This document shows, in pieces, positions 42,194-51,132 of a stretch of 64,000 nt of DNA. Within the stretch, counting starts at the first letter, position 1, and each line of letters starts with the position of its first letter. A model generated the notes under the pieces. The model saw nothing but the letters and a program-made list of their open reading frames with translations, did not search any database and had not been told where the DNA came from. Where the stretch lies: NCBI GenBank assembly GCA_002337145.1, contig DDFK01000002.1, forward strand, positions 1-64,000, written 5' to 3'. The DNA is from Chitinophagaceae bacterium UBA1930 (lineage in GTDB: Bacteria; Bacteroidota; Bacteroidia; Chitinophagales; Chitinophagaceae). A program made the position numbers and the translations under genes.

Positions 42194-42500
42194 TAACCGT
42201 TGACAGCGGCTTATAACCCTGTCAACGGTTGTAGCGAAAGAAAGTCTTGTTGTTTAGCAACCGCCGCCGAGGTTGGTAACCGTGGGCGGGGCTGCATCGA
42301 AATTGTACTGATTGGTTTTTCGTTTAATTGAACCTTGACAGCGGTTATTAACCCTTTCAACGGTTGTAGTAAAAGAAAGTTTGTTGTTTGGCAACCGCCG
42401 CCGAGGTTGATAAACATCGGTGGGGCTGCATCGGAATTCCTATGATTGGTTTTTCTTTTAATTGGGTTTACAGCGGTTTGTAACCCTGTAAATAGTTGTT
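42194..42500. repeat. Tandem REP-like array, about 135-bp unit
   Basis: Alternating palindromes occur at 42194 (AACCGTTGACAGCGG...), 42258 (AACCGCCGCCGAGG...), 42330, 42392 and 42465, with shared spacers (GGGGCTGCATCG.AATT.., TTGTTGTTTGGCAACC). The 379-bp gap holds no supported gene. The arms match the REP family around the RAYT gene. Confidence 0.8.
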
Positions 42501-42560
42501 ATGAAAAGAAGCTGGATTGCTTAATAACTGCTGTTGCGGTTGGCAGACATACATGACGTA

Positions 42561-42914
42561 TTACATCAAAATCCTATTGATCAACTTCTCTTCTTCGCCG
42601 GCTTTTGTTTTGTACAGGCAAACAGATTTCAGTTTTTCTGCACTGCTGCCCGTAATATTCTTGAGCATTTGCGATGCAGGCATATTAAAGGCCGTTTGCC
42701 ATTGCTGCATCATGCTGCAGAGTAAAATATGCGTGCTGTTTAGGCTGCCATCGCTTTGTACACATAGATTTTGCAGGTGCCTGAACAGGGTGCTTTCGGT
42801 ATGCTCTTCTGCACAGAACCCCGCTAAGGCCAATGGCGTGGTTGGGTTATTGTATTCAGCCACGATCCTGTATTGCTGGTGGCTGTTGCCGCAGTTCAAT
42901 AAAATATTTTTCAT
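42561..42914 (-). CDS. Hypothetical protein, possibly linked to umuD
   Basis: A 117-residue soluble protein with no signal peptide and no recognised domain. It is divergent from umuD with a 74-bp gap, so the two probably share a control region. The composition and a typical A-rich leader support a real gene. Confidence 0.55.
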   Translation of the reverse strand: MKNILLNCGNSHQQYRIVAEYNNPTTPLALAGFCAEEHTESTLFRHLQNLCVQSDGSLNSTHILLCSMMQQWQTAFNMPASQMLKNITGSSAEKLKSVCLYKTKAGEEEKLINRILM

Positions 42915-42988
42915 GGTGCCGTGTTTTGTAAACTAAATTTTGTGGTATAAAAATACTAATTAATTTAGCATAACGAAATTATTTTTTT

Positions 42989-43519
42989 ATGGACGAGGAA
43001 ATATTTTACACGCATCGTTACGCGGGAACGAAACAGTACAGCCAGCAGGAAGTAAAGATGGCGAATGCCACCGGTTTTGGGGCGGCGGCAGATGATTTTA
43101 TGGAGCGTGGCATTGATTTGAACGAACGCCTGATCATGAATAAACCTGCTACCTTTTTTTTCAGGATGAACAGTGATGCCATGAAGGATGCCGGTATTTA
43201 TGCAGGCGATGTATTGATTGTGGACCGGAGCGTGAAACTGGTGAGCGGAAAAATTATTGTGGCCAGCGTTAATGGGGAGCTGTTTGTACGCCGTTATGAA
43301 AAAGAGTTCAATAAGGCAACGCTTTATGCAGCGAACAAGAAGTATGGCAATATGGTAACCGATGAATTTACACAGTTTATGAGCTGGGGCGTTGTTACCT
43401 GTGTGGTGCATATGGTGGATGCCTCGTTGATAGCATATAACAAAAGAATAGACAAGCAGAAGCAAGAGAAGACCGATAAACAGCAGCATGGTGATTTTGA
43501 TCCGGATATGTTTGCTTGA
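42989..43519 (+). CDS. umuD: UmuD-like S24 protein with both catalytic dyad residues replaced
   Basis: A 176-residue homologue of UmuD, the accessory subunit of DNA polymerase V. It aligns without gaps to E. coli UmuD across residues 28-102: TGFGAAADDF matches the cleavage region CGFPSPAADY, ATFFFRMNSDAM matches ATYFVKASGDSM, and GELFVRRY matches GEFTVKKL. The catalytic Ser60 corresponds to Ala64 and the catalytic Lys97 to Arg101, and the CG cleavage site is TG. Self-cleavage therefore looks impossible by the normal mechanism. A charged C-terminal tail of about 25 residues is extra. In related genomes umuC normally follows at once; here a RAYT unit intervenes. Confidence 0.85.
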   Translation: MDEEIFYTHRYAGTKQYSQQEVKMANATGFGAAADDFMERGIDLNERLIMNKPATFFFRMNSDAMKDAGIYAGDVLIVDRSVKLVSGKIIVASVNGELFVRRYEKEFNKATLYAANKKYGNMVTDEFTQFMSWGVVTCVVHMVDASLIAYNKRIDKQKQEKTDKQQHGDFDPDMFA

Positions 43520-43543
43520 GAAACAGGGAGTTGCAGATGCAAA

Positions 43544-43862
43544 TAACCGCTGACAAGGCTTTAGCCGTTGTCAGGGTTGAGCTTTGTGGTTGGTAGTAGT
43601 ATTTACATGGGAGTAATGTATTTAAACGCAAACATGAATATGTATAACCGCTGACAAGGCTCTAGCCGTTGTCAGGGTTGAGCTTCGTGGTTGGTAGTAG
43701 TATTTACATGGGAGTAATGTATTTAAACACAAACATGAATATGTATAACCGCTGACAAGGCTTTAGCCATTGCCAGGGTTGGCTTCGTAGCTGGTTGCGT
43801 AATATATTTTGAACGTAAACATGAACGGACCCCGTCAACGGTTTTAACCTTGACGGCGGTTG
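43544..43862. repeat. REP cluster left of the RAYT gene
   Basis: Three direct palindromes (43544, 43645, 43746) of the form AACCGCTGACAAGGCT..AGCCGTTGTCAGGGTT are separated by about 101 bp with near-identical spacers. A fourth, of the other type, runs from 43829 (ACCCCGTCAACGGTTTTAAC then CTTGACGGCGGTT). The same two types follow the RAYT gene. Confidence 0.88.
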
Positions 43863-43911
43863 GGCCGATATTAAAAAGGAGAATAGTTTTTAACATAATA
43901 AGCATTGCTAT

Positions 43912-44505
43912 ATGGATATTGAACCATTAACAGAAGGGTGCTATTTTCATATTTACAATAGAGGTGTTAATAGCGAAGACATTTTTCGGGAGAAGAAGAA
44001 CTATGCTTATTTTATGCAGCAATACAAAACCTATTGCTCTGATGTATTTGATACATGGGCTTATGCTTTGTTGAAAAACCATTTTCATTTACTGGTATAT
44101 GTAAAGCAAAATGTAGTAGTACCAAGATATACAGGAGATGGCACTATACGGTTAAATGCTTCAAGGCAATTGGCCCACTTTTTTAATTCTTATGCTCAAT
44201 CTATCAACAGGGCATATAGGCGTACAGGGCCGTTATTTGAATCGCCTTTTGAACGTAAAAGAATTGATAATGACTACTACATTACTTCGATGATTTTGTA
44301 TTGCCATTTGAATGCACAGTTGCATGGTTTTGTAGATGATTTTAAAGAGTGGGAGTTTAGTTCGTATCATACTATTTTGAAAAACGACAATCGTGTATTG
44401 GCTTCTAAGAAAGTGTTGGAATGGTTTGGCAGTGTGGAAGCATTTGAGAAAATACATTGTAATAAATATGATGAAGGAACAATTAAGGAGTGGGTAATGG
44501 AATAG
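43912..44505 (+). CDS. REP-associated tyrosine transposase (RAYT, Y1/TnpA_REP family)
   Basis: A 197-residue single-strand transposase of the HUH superfamily, related to IS200/IS605 TnpA. The metal-binding HxH motif is His57-x-His59 (NHFHLLVYV). RRTGPLFESPFERKRI is the family-typical basic block, and LYCHLNAQLHG contains the likely nucleophilic Tyr. RAYTs are proposed to mobilise REP palindromes; here REPs of two types flank the gene on both sides. It sits between umuD and umuC on the same strand. Confidence 0.9.
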   Translation: MDIEPLTEGCYFHIYNRGVNSEDIFREKKNYAYFMQQYKTYCSDVFDTWAYALLKNHFHLLVYVKQNVVVPRYTGDGTIRLNASRQLAHFFNSYAQSINRAYRRTGPLFESPFERKRIDNDYYITSMILYCHLNAQLHGFVDDFKEWEFSSYHTILKNDNRVLASKKVLEWFGSVEAFEKIHCNKYDEGTIKEWVME

Positions 44506-44533
44506 TGTTTTAATACTTGAAGGTGTTTGGTGT

Positions 44534-44667
44534 AACCGCTGACAAGGCTTGAGCCGTTGTCAGGGTTGGCTTTGTAGTAGTTGATGATATAAACCTGAAT
44601 GATATGTTTTGTTTAATTAAAAAGATGCACCGAACCCCGTCAACGGTTTTAACCTTGACGGCGGTTG
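44534..44667. repeat. REP pair right of the RAYT gene
   Basis: A copy at 44534-44568 matches the left direct copies and one at 44634-44667 is the opposite type, nearly identical to 43829-43861. The second ends only 16 bp before the umuC start. Confidence 0.88.
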
Positions 44668-44683
44668 TTGTAAAAACAGTAAC

Positions 44684-45964
44684 ATGAAAGCAATTGTTGA
44701 CTGTAACAGTTTCTATTGCTCCTGCGAAAGGCTGTTCAGGCCCGAGCTGGAAAACAAACCCGTTGTTGTTTTGAGCAACAACGATGGCTGCATCATATCA
44801 AGAAGCGATGAGGCCAAAGCTTTTGGTATTGATATGGCCGGTCCATATTTTAAGGCAAAGCCATTGATTGAAAAATATGGCGTGAGCACTTTTTCGAGCA
44901 ACTATAATTTGTATGGCGATCTCAGTTGGCGGGTAATGGAAACATTGCGTATCATGTTTGGTAAGAACAATGTGGAAGTGTACAGCGTGGATGAAGCTTT
45001 TTTGAACCTTGATTTTATTCCTGCCGACAAGATGCAACAAGTTGGAATAGAGATTAAGCAAACCGTTGAAACATGGACGGGCATTAAGGTTTCGGTAGGT
45101 ATTGCCCCAACAAAAGTATTGGCAAAAGTGGCCAACCGGTTATCGAAAAAAAATAAGTCTGGAACACAAGGCATAATGGTATTGGATTCCAAAGAAAAAA
45201 CAGATGATGCTTTAAGGCAAACCTATATTGATGCTGTTTGGGGCGTGGGTTATAAGTATGCAGAGAAACTTAAAAGATACGGTATTTATAATGCCTATGA
45301 ATTGACCTTGAAGACCATGCACTTTGCAAAAACACATTTAGGCGGCGTTACCGGTTTGCGTTTATGGAGGGAGCTGAAAGGCATAACCAGTATTGAAATG
45401 GAAGATGAACTGGAAGTAAAGAAAATGATTATGACCACCAGAATGTTTGGTGAACCTGTGGATGATTTAAAAAGTATTCTGGAAGCTGTTGCTACTTACA
45501 CATCAAGGGCAGCAGAAAAATTGAGGCGGCAAAATGGCGCAGCCAAACACATCAGCGTTTTTATTGTGGCTAAGGAACAGGACCATCTTGCCTCCTTTAA
45601 TCGTGGGGCAACTATCAGCAGCTATGCAACGCTGGATTTTGCCACATCACAAACACATGAACTGATCAAGCCTGCACTTGCAATTGCCCAGCGTTTATTT
45701 GAAAAAGGAAGGAGCTACAAAAAAGCGGGTGTAATGCTTAGCAATATTGTGCCCGACACTTCCATACAAGGCAATTTATTTTTGCCCGATACAAAAAACA
45801 GGAGCAAGCTGTTGATGGATGCAATAGACAACATCAACTTTAGCCAACGCAATGATATTTTGAAATTTGCCAGTAGCGGAACGGAACGAAATTGGAAAAT
45901 GCAACAGAACTTCCATAGCCCTAGATATACCAGCAGGTGGAATGAACTGTGTGAGGTGAAGTAA
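44684..45964 (+). CDS. umuC: Y-family DNA polymerase V catalytic subunit UmuC
   Basis: A 426-residue translesion polymerase. DCNSFYCSCERLF at the N-terminus holds the first metal-binding Asp, and YSVDEAFLNL near residue 105 holds the catalytic Asp-Glu pair. Helix-hairpin-helix (GVGYKYAEKLKRYG) and little-finger domains follow, and the C-terminus matches UmuC (DAIDNINFSQRNDILKF). All active-site residues are intact, unlike the partner UmuD. It has its own spacing of 1165 bp from umuD, filled by REPs and RAYT, so it may need a separate promoter. Confidence 0.94.
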   Translation: MKAIVDCNSFYCSCERLFRPELENKPVVVLSNNDGCIISRSDEAKAFGIDMAGPYFKAKPLIEKYGVSTFSSNYNLYGDLSWRVMETLRIMFGKNNVEVYSVDEAFLNLDFIPADKMQQVGIEIKQTVETWTGIKVSVGIAPTKVLAKVANRLSKKNKSGTQGIMVLDSKEKTDDALRQTYIDAVWGVGYKYAEKLKRYGIYNAYELTLKTMHFAKTHLGGVTGLRLWRELKGITSIEMEDELEVKKMIMTTRMFGEPVDDLKSILEAVATYTSRAAEKLRRQNGAAKHISVFIVAKEQDHLASFNRGATISSYATLDFATSQTHELIKPALAIAQRLFEKGRSYKKAGVMLSNIVPDTSIQGNLFLPDTKNRSKLLMDAIDNINFSQRNDILKFASSGTERNWKMQQNFHSPRYTSRWNELCEVK

Positions 45965-46035
45965 GACTTGCCACAAATGATACTAATAAAAACACGAATC
46001 ATTGTTGACTTTATATTCGTACCATTAGTGGCCAT

Positions 46036-46944
46036 CTAAAACAAGGTATTCGGCTTTTCTACAAATGTTGGCTTTGTCAAATTCAATCCACATTCCTTAT
46101 TCATTTGATCAACCAAATAAACCGTCAGTTCGGGCGAAGTGGCTTCGTTGTGCATGTGCATGAAAAAATAGAGTTCTTCCATACCCTTATCCAGCCAGTG
46201 TTTCATGCGTTTAACCCATGTATCGATTCGGGTATAGTCTGATGGGTGCAGGCTGTTGCCTACATAGCGTATAAATGTTTTGGGAACGGTGAGGTACATG
46301 TGTGCACAATCGCGGCGGCCAGCCGTATCTGTTATTACTGCACCAATATTGTGGTCCTTTAAAAAAGAGAACAGCTCTTCTCGTATGGCATCTACACCAA
46401 ACCAATCTGGATGGCGTACTTCCAAAAAGAACTGCAGGTCTGTTGGTAATGATTGTAAATAACTGAACAGTTCAGTCTTACGCTTAGGAGTAAAGGCATC
46501 GCTAACCTGTACAAAGATGGGCCCCAGGTGTTCTTTAAAAGCAGACACGCCTTTTAAAAATTCATCGCTGATAAATTGCTTGTTGCTGAGGCTGCCAAAA
46601 TGTGTAACGCCTTTGTACATTTTGGGGCAGAAGAGAAAGTCTTTGCCCTTTGCCTTTTCATCCCATTTGGCAATGGCTTTTTCATCGTACACTTTATAGT
46701 GTGTTGCATTCAGTTCAATGCAATTGTAATGCTGCACATAATGCTGCAGGAAATCTTTTTCTTTTGTTTTGGGTGGATAGATCTTGCCCACCCATTCGGT
46801 ACGTCCCCATTTGGCACAGCCTACATATACTTTGGGATGCTTGTGTGGCTTGCCTTTTAAGACCTGTTTATTGAACGTAGGTTCTTTAGGCAACGAGAAA
46901 TCGATGCTGCTCAGTTCGTTCTCCGGTACACGTCCAAATTCCAT
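46036..46944 (-). CDS. DUF72 family protein (YecE-like)
   Basis: A 302-residue TIM-barrel-like protein of the DUF72 family. Recognisable blocks are YVGCAKWGRTEWVGKIYP near residue 40, ELNATHYKVYD, and FFLEVRHPDWFG near 175. The biochemical role is unknown. It is convergent with umuC (71 bp). DUF72 genes often sit near DNA repair or stress genes; that is a weak inference. Confidence 0.88.
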   Translation of the reverse strand: MEFGRVPENELSSIDFSLPKEPTFNKQVLKGKPHKHPKVYVGCAKWGRTEWVGKIYPPKTKEKDFLQHYVQHYNCIELNATHYKVYDEKAIAKWDEKAKGKDFLFCPKMYKGVTHFGSLSNKQFISDEFLKGVSAFKEHLGPIFVQVSDAFTPKRKTELFSYLQSLPTDLQFFLEVRHPDWFGVDAIREELFSFLKDHNIGAVITDTAGRRDCAHMYLTVPKTFIRYVGNSLHPSDYTRIDTWVKRMKHWLDKGMEELYFFMHMHNEATSPELTVYLVDQMNKECGLNLTKPTFVEKPNTLF

Positions 46945-46995
46945 AATGCAATATTGAGTAGGCTACAAGTGTGTTGAATAGTGAAACAAAAAAGA

Positions 46996-47586
46996 TCACT
47001 TTTTGTTCTTGTCATAATCATAGCTTCTTAATACCTTAAACCGCAGCTCGCCCCTTTCGCCCGTTACTACGGTGTATTGTACCTGCCTGTATAAACCCGT
47101 TGGGCGAACATCAGTTGAGTCGGTTGTATAAAGGGGAAAGCGGCGTAGCAGTGTGCCTTGCAGCAGTTCATATTCGTCATTGCCATTGTAGCCTACCCGT
47201 AGTTTCGGGTCGTCCAGAATATCGGGAAAGTACACGCCTGCCATGCTGGAATTACCTTTTGAAGAAATGCAGAATATATTGATCTTGTTTTTGTCGGCCG
47301 TATTTACCACGTACAGCACCAACTCTGGAAAGCCGTCATTATTCAGGTCGTCTATCTCGGCCTTGTTTACCCTGCCTTTTACTTCCAGGTCCACGTCGCG
47401 TACGCCATTTTCAAAACCTATGGGATTTACGTTCAGGCTGTTCTTTTCTACATTCTTGTTGTTGCACCTGACCCTGTACCCGGCTTTGCCAAGCTTCATG
47501 GTACTGTCGTAACGCTTGCCCTGCTGTGCATGTACGTTTGCTGCAAGGGTTATGAGTAACAATGCAAGAATAATTTTTGTTTTCAT
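46996..47586 (-). CDS. Secreted hypothetical protein with VCBS/FG-GAP-like segment
   Basis: A 196-residue protein with a signal peptide (cleavage after VHAQQ, about residue 21). The segment EIDDLNNDGFPELVLYVVN resembles a calcium-binding FG-GAP/EF-like loop (DxNxDGxPE). It is probably periplasmic. No enzymatic motif is seen. It follows 66 bp after icmF on the same strand. Confidence 0.7.
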   Translation of the reverse strand: MKTKIILALLLITLAANVHAQQGKRYDSTMKLGKAGYRVRCNNKNVEKNSLNVNPIGFENGVRDVDLEVKGRVNKAEIDDLNNDGFPELVLYVVNTADKNKINIFCISSKGNSSMAGVYFPDILDDPKLRVGYNGNDEYELLQGTLLRRFPLYTTDSTDVRPTGLYRQVQYTVVTGERGELRFKVLRSYDYDKNKK

Positions 47587-47652
47587 CCCGGTAAAATGCT
47601 TTTAGGTAAAATAAAGTGGCAGCGTTAAAATTAATGCAACCACTTTATTCAG

Positions 47653-50600
47653 CTACATATTTCTTCTGTACTGCCCGCCTACTTCGTACAGGGCATTGGT
47701 AATTTGTCCTAGTGAGCAGTACTTAACGGTTTCCATTAACTCGGCAAACAGATTGCCGTTGGCAATGGCCACGTTTTTTAAACTGGTCAATGCCGCTTCG
47801 CTTTTGTTGTCGTTGCGTTGCCAAAAAGCTTTCAGGTTCTGTATCTGCTGTTCCTTTTCTTCGGTGGTGCTGCGTATCACTTCTGTTGGGGTAATGGTTG
47901 GACTGCCTTTTTTGTTGAGGAAGGTATTCACGCCAATCAATGGCAGTTCACCAGTATGTTTCTGCATTTCGTACACCATGCTTTCTTCCTGTATCTTATT
48001 GCGTTGGTACATCCTTTCCATGGCACCCAATACGCCACCACGCTCGGTAATACGGTCAAACTCGGCCAGTACGGCTTCTTCTACAAGGTCGGTCATTTCT
48101 TCAATGGCAAAACTGCCTTGAATAAAATTCTCGGTATTGGCCGTACCCAACTCCCGGTTGATGATTAATTGTATGGCCATTGCACGGCGTACGCTTTCTT
48201 CGGTTGGTGTGGTAATGGCTTCGTCGTAAGCGTTTGTATGTAGGGAATTACAGTTGTCATAAATAGCATACAATGCCTGTAAGGTTGTACGGATATCGTT
48301 AAAGTCAATTTCCTGTGCATGCAGGCTTCTGCCCGATGTCTGTATATGGTATTTTAATTTCTGCGAACGGTCGTTGGCCTTGTATTTATACTTCATGGCC
48401 TTGGCCCAGATGCGTCTTGCTACACGGCCAATTACACTGTATTCGGGATCCATACCATTGCTGAAGAAGAAGGATAGGTTAGGGGCAAAATCGTCAATGT
48501 TCATGCCCCTGCTCAAATAATATTCTACATACGTAAAGCCGTTGGATAAGGTGAATGCCAATTGCGTAATGGGGTTGGCACCTGCTTCTGCAATATGATA
48601 GCCACTGATGCTCACACTGTAGAAGTTCCTTATTTTTTGCGTGATGAAATATTGCTGCACATCGCCCATCAGTTTCAATGCAAACTCAGTGGAGAAGATA
48701 CAAGTGTTCTGTGCCTGGTCTTCTTTCAATATATCGGCCTGCACGGTGCCACGCACACTTTGCAGTGCCTGTGCTTTTATCTGTTGATATACTTCTTGAG
48801 GTAATACTTCATCGCCGCTTAAACCCAATAGTTTCAACCCTAAGCCATTGTTGCCTTCGGGCAAACGCTCGGGCGAGGAGGGGTTGTAATACAATGGCTT
48901 GATAGGCTTTTTATACTTTGCCTCAAATACTTTTTCCACCTCTTTCCATAAACCATTTGCTTCAATATGTTTTTCGCATAGCTGATCAATAGCAGCATTC
49001 ATAAAGAAGGCGAGCAACATAGGTGCAGGTCCGTTGATGGTCATAGACACCGATGTTTTGGGATCGCAGAGATCGAAACCGCTATACAGTTTCTTTGCAT
49101 CATCAACCGTGGCAATGCTAACGCCGCTATTGCCTACTTTGCCATAAATATCGGGGCGTGCCGCAGGATCTTCGCCATATAAGGTAACACTGTCAAATGC
49201 AGTACTCAAGCGTATGGCGGGTTGTCCCAGCGATACATAGTGGAAGCGTTTGTTGGTACGTTCAGGTCCGCCTTCGCCGGCAAACATCCTGGTGGGGTCT
49301 TCGCCGGTACGCTTCAATTCAAACACGCCTGCAGTATAAGGAAACTCGCCTGGTATGTTTTCCTGCAATTGCCATTTCAAAATATCGCCCCAATCTTTAT
49401 ACTTAGGCAATACCACTTTGGGCACTTTTGTTCCACTTAACGATTTTACGGTTAATGGCTGTTTAATAACCTTGTCCCTTACTTGGTATTCAAAAAAGTC
49501 TTTGCTGTATTTGTCAACCAATAAAGGCCATTGCTCAATCAGTTTTTTGCATTCAATATGCAACTGCTCTTCATATTTCTTTTTAATGGATTGCAGTTCG
49601 GGAATATTGCTCAGTTCTCTTTCACCAATAACACCATTGATCTGGTAAAGCTTGCTTGCTATAACCGATTGCTCCTTTACCCAGGCATCGTAACTACGGT
49701 TGCCATCAGAAATTTCTGATAGGTACCTCACCCTTTTGGGTGGAATGATGGAAGGTTTGCTGCTGAGTTCCTTTATTTCACCATTATGCATTGTGCCAAA
49801 CTGGACATTGGTTTTGTGTTGAATGGCTTGCATGAGTTTTATGAACAGGGCATTGATGCCTGCATCGTTAAACTGGGCTGCAATGCTGCCTACAATGGGC
49901 AGGTCTTCGTCTTGTGCCGACCAGAGGTTATGGTTGCGTTTGTATTGCTTGCGTACATCGTGCAGGGCATCCAATGCACCGGCTTTGTCAAATTTGTTGA
50001 TGCACACCACATCGGCATAGTCCAGCATGTTGATCTTTTCCAGTTGCGAAGCGGCACCGTATTCGGGTGTCATTACATACATGCTTACATCGCAGTAATC
50101 CAAAATGCTGGCATCGCTTTGGCCCACACCTGCACTTTCAAGAATCACAAAATCGTAGCCTGCTGCTTTGCATATATCGATTGCTTCCTGTACATAGGCA
50201 CTTAAAGCTGTGTTGTCGTCACGTGTAGCCAGGCTACGCATATAGGCACGTGGATGGGAGATGGAGTTCATGCGTATCCTGTCGCCCAGTAAGGCACCAC
50301 CTGTTTTTTTCTTGCTTGGGTCAACGCTGATAACCGCAATGGTCTTGTCGGTAAACGTGGTGAGGAACCTTCTTACAATTTCATCGGTTACGGAGCTTTT
50401 GCCTGCACCGCCGGTGCCGGTAATACCGAGCACGGGGATTTTTAAAGTGTCAGACGCCTTTAAAGCGTCAGACACCTGTGACACCTGTACGTTATTTTCT
50501 GCATTGGTAATTTTTCTTGCAATGCTCCTTACATCTTTCACTTCGCCCAAAGTCATTGCTTTTTTGTACACACCGTTTCCGTTCAGGCTAAAGTCGCATT

Positions 50601-51012
50601 GCTTAATCACATCTTCAATCATGCCTTCGAGGCCCATTTGCCTGCCGTCATCCGGGCTGTATATTTTACTGATGCCGTAATTGTGCAGTTCCCTTATTTC
50701 ATCGGGCAAAATGGTGCCGCCACCACCGCCAAAAATCTTGATATGCCCACAGCCATTTTGTTCCAGCAGGTCTTTCATGTATTTAAAAAACTCCACATGC
50801 CCGCCTTGGTAAGAGGTAATGGCAATGCCCTGTGCATCTTCTTCAATGGCACATTCCACAATTTCGTGCACGCTTCTGTTGTGGCCAAGATGGATGATTT
50901 CTGCACCCTTGCTCTGCATGATCCTACGCATGATGTTGATGGCAGCATCATGCCCATCAAATAAACTGGCTGCAGTAACTATGCGGACCTTATTGGTAAG
51001 TGTAAACGACAT
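47653..51012 (-). CDS. icmF: Isobutyryl-CoA mutase fused (IcmF), B12-dependent
   Basis: An 1119-residue fusion that isomerises isobutyryl-CoA and butyryl-CoA (some homologues use pivalyl- or isovaleryl-CoA) with adenosylcobalamin. The N-terminal B12 domain has DGHDAA near residue 19 with FGGGGGTI near 103. A MeaB-like G-protein chaperone follows, with GTGGAGKSS near 200 and the switch/NKxD segment INKFDKAG. The C-terminal half is the substrate-binding mutase barrel (for example SISGYHIAEAGA). Start at 51012 (MSFTLTNKVRI) is chosen because it begins at the B12 domain. The linker before the G-domain is encoded by a repeat-like palindrome. It is divergent from galM. Confidence 0.92.
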   Translation of the reverse strand: MSFTLTNKVRIVTAASLFDGHDAAINIMRRIMQSKGAEIIHLGHNRSVHEIVECAIEEDAQGIAITSYQGGHVEFFKYMKDLLEQNGCGHIKIFGGGGGTILPDEIRELHNYGISKIYSPDDGRQMGLEGMIEDVIKQCDFSLNGNGVYKKAMTLGEVKDVRSIARKITNAENNVQVSQVSDALKASDTLKIPVLGITGTGGAGKSSVTDEIVRRFLTTFTDKTIAVISVDPSKKKTGGALLGDRIRMNSISHPRAYMRSLATRDDNTALSAYVQEAIDICKAAGYDFVILESAGVGQSDASILDYCDVSMYVMTPEYGAASQLEKINMLDYADVVCINKFDKAGALDALHDVRKQYKRNHNLWSAQDEDLPIVGSIAAQFNDAGINALFIKLMQAIQHKTNVQFGTMHNGEIKELSSKPSIIPPKRVRYLSEISDGNRSYDAWVKEQSVIASKLYQINGVIGERELSNIPELQSIKKKYEEQLHIECKKLIEQWPLLVDKYSKDFFEYQVRDKVIKQPLTVKSLSGTKVPKVVLPKYKDWGDILKWQLQENIPGEFPYTAGVFELKRTGEDPTRMFAGEGGPERTNKRFHYVSLGQPAIRLSTAFDSVTLYGEDPAARPDIYGKVGNSGVSIATVDDAKKLYSGFDLCDPKTSVSMTINGPAPMLLAFFMNAAIDQLCEKHIEANGLWKEVEKVFEAKYKKPIKPLYYNPSSPERLPEGNNGLGLKLLGLSGDEVLPQEVYQQIKAQALQSVRGTVQADILKEDQAQNTCIFSTEFALKLMGDVQQYFITQKIRNFYSVSISGYHIAEAGANPITQLAFTLSNGFTYVEYYLSRGMNIDDFAPNLSFFFSNGMDPEYSVIGRVARRIWAKAMKYKYKANDRSQKLKYHIQTSGRSLHAQEIDFNDIRTTLQALYAIYDNCNSLHTNAYDEAITTPTEESVRRAMAIQLIINRELGTANTENFIQGSFAIEEMTDLVEEAVLAEFDRITERGGVLGAMERMYQRNKIQEESMVYEMQKHTGELPLIGVNTFLNKKGSPTITPTEVIRSTTEEKEQQIQNLKAFWQRNDNKSEAALTSLKNVAIANGNLFAELMETVKYCSLGQITNALYEVGGQYRRNM

Positions 51013-51132
51013 ATGTGTTGAATTGAGAAAGGCAAATTTACGTGTTTGCAGGTAATGGTTAACAACTGTTAGTTTTTCGTGGTTTATTTTTCGTTTCAAA
51101 ATATTGCTACTTTGGGGCTGAAAAAATTACCT

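Noticed and set aside
44233..44457. Minus-strand frame opposite the RAYT gene as an antitoxin-like gene
   Set aside because: No ribosome site or family features; simply antisense to the transposase.
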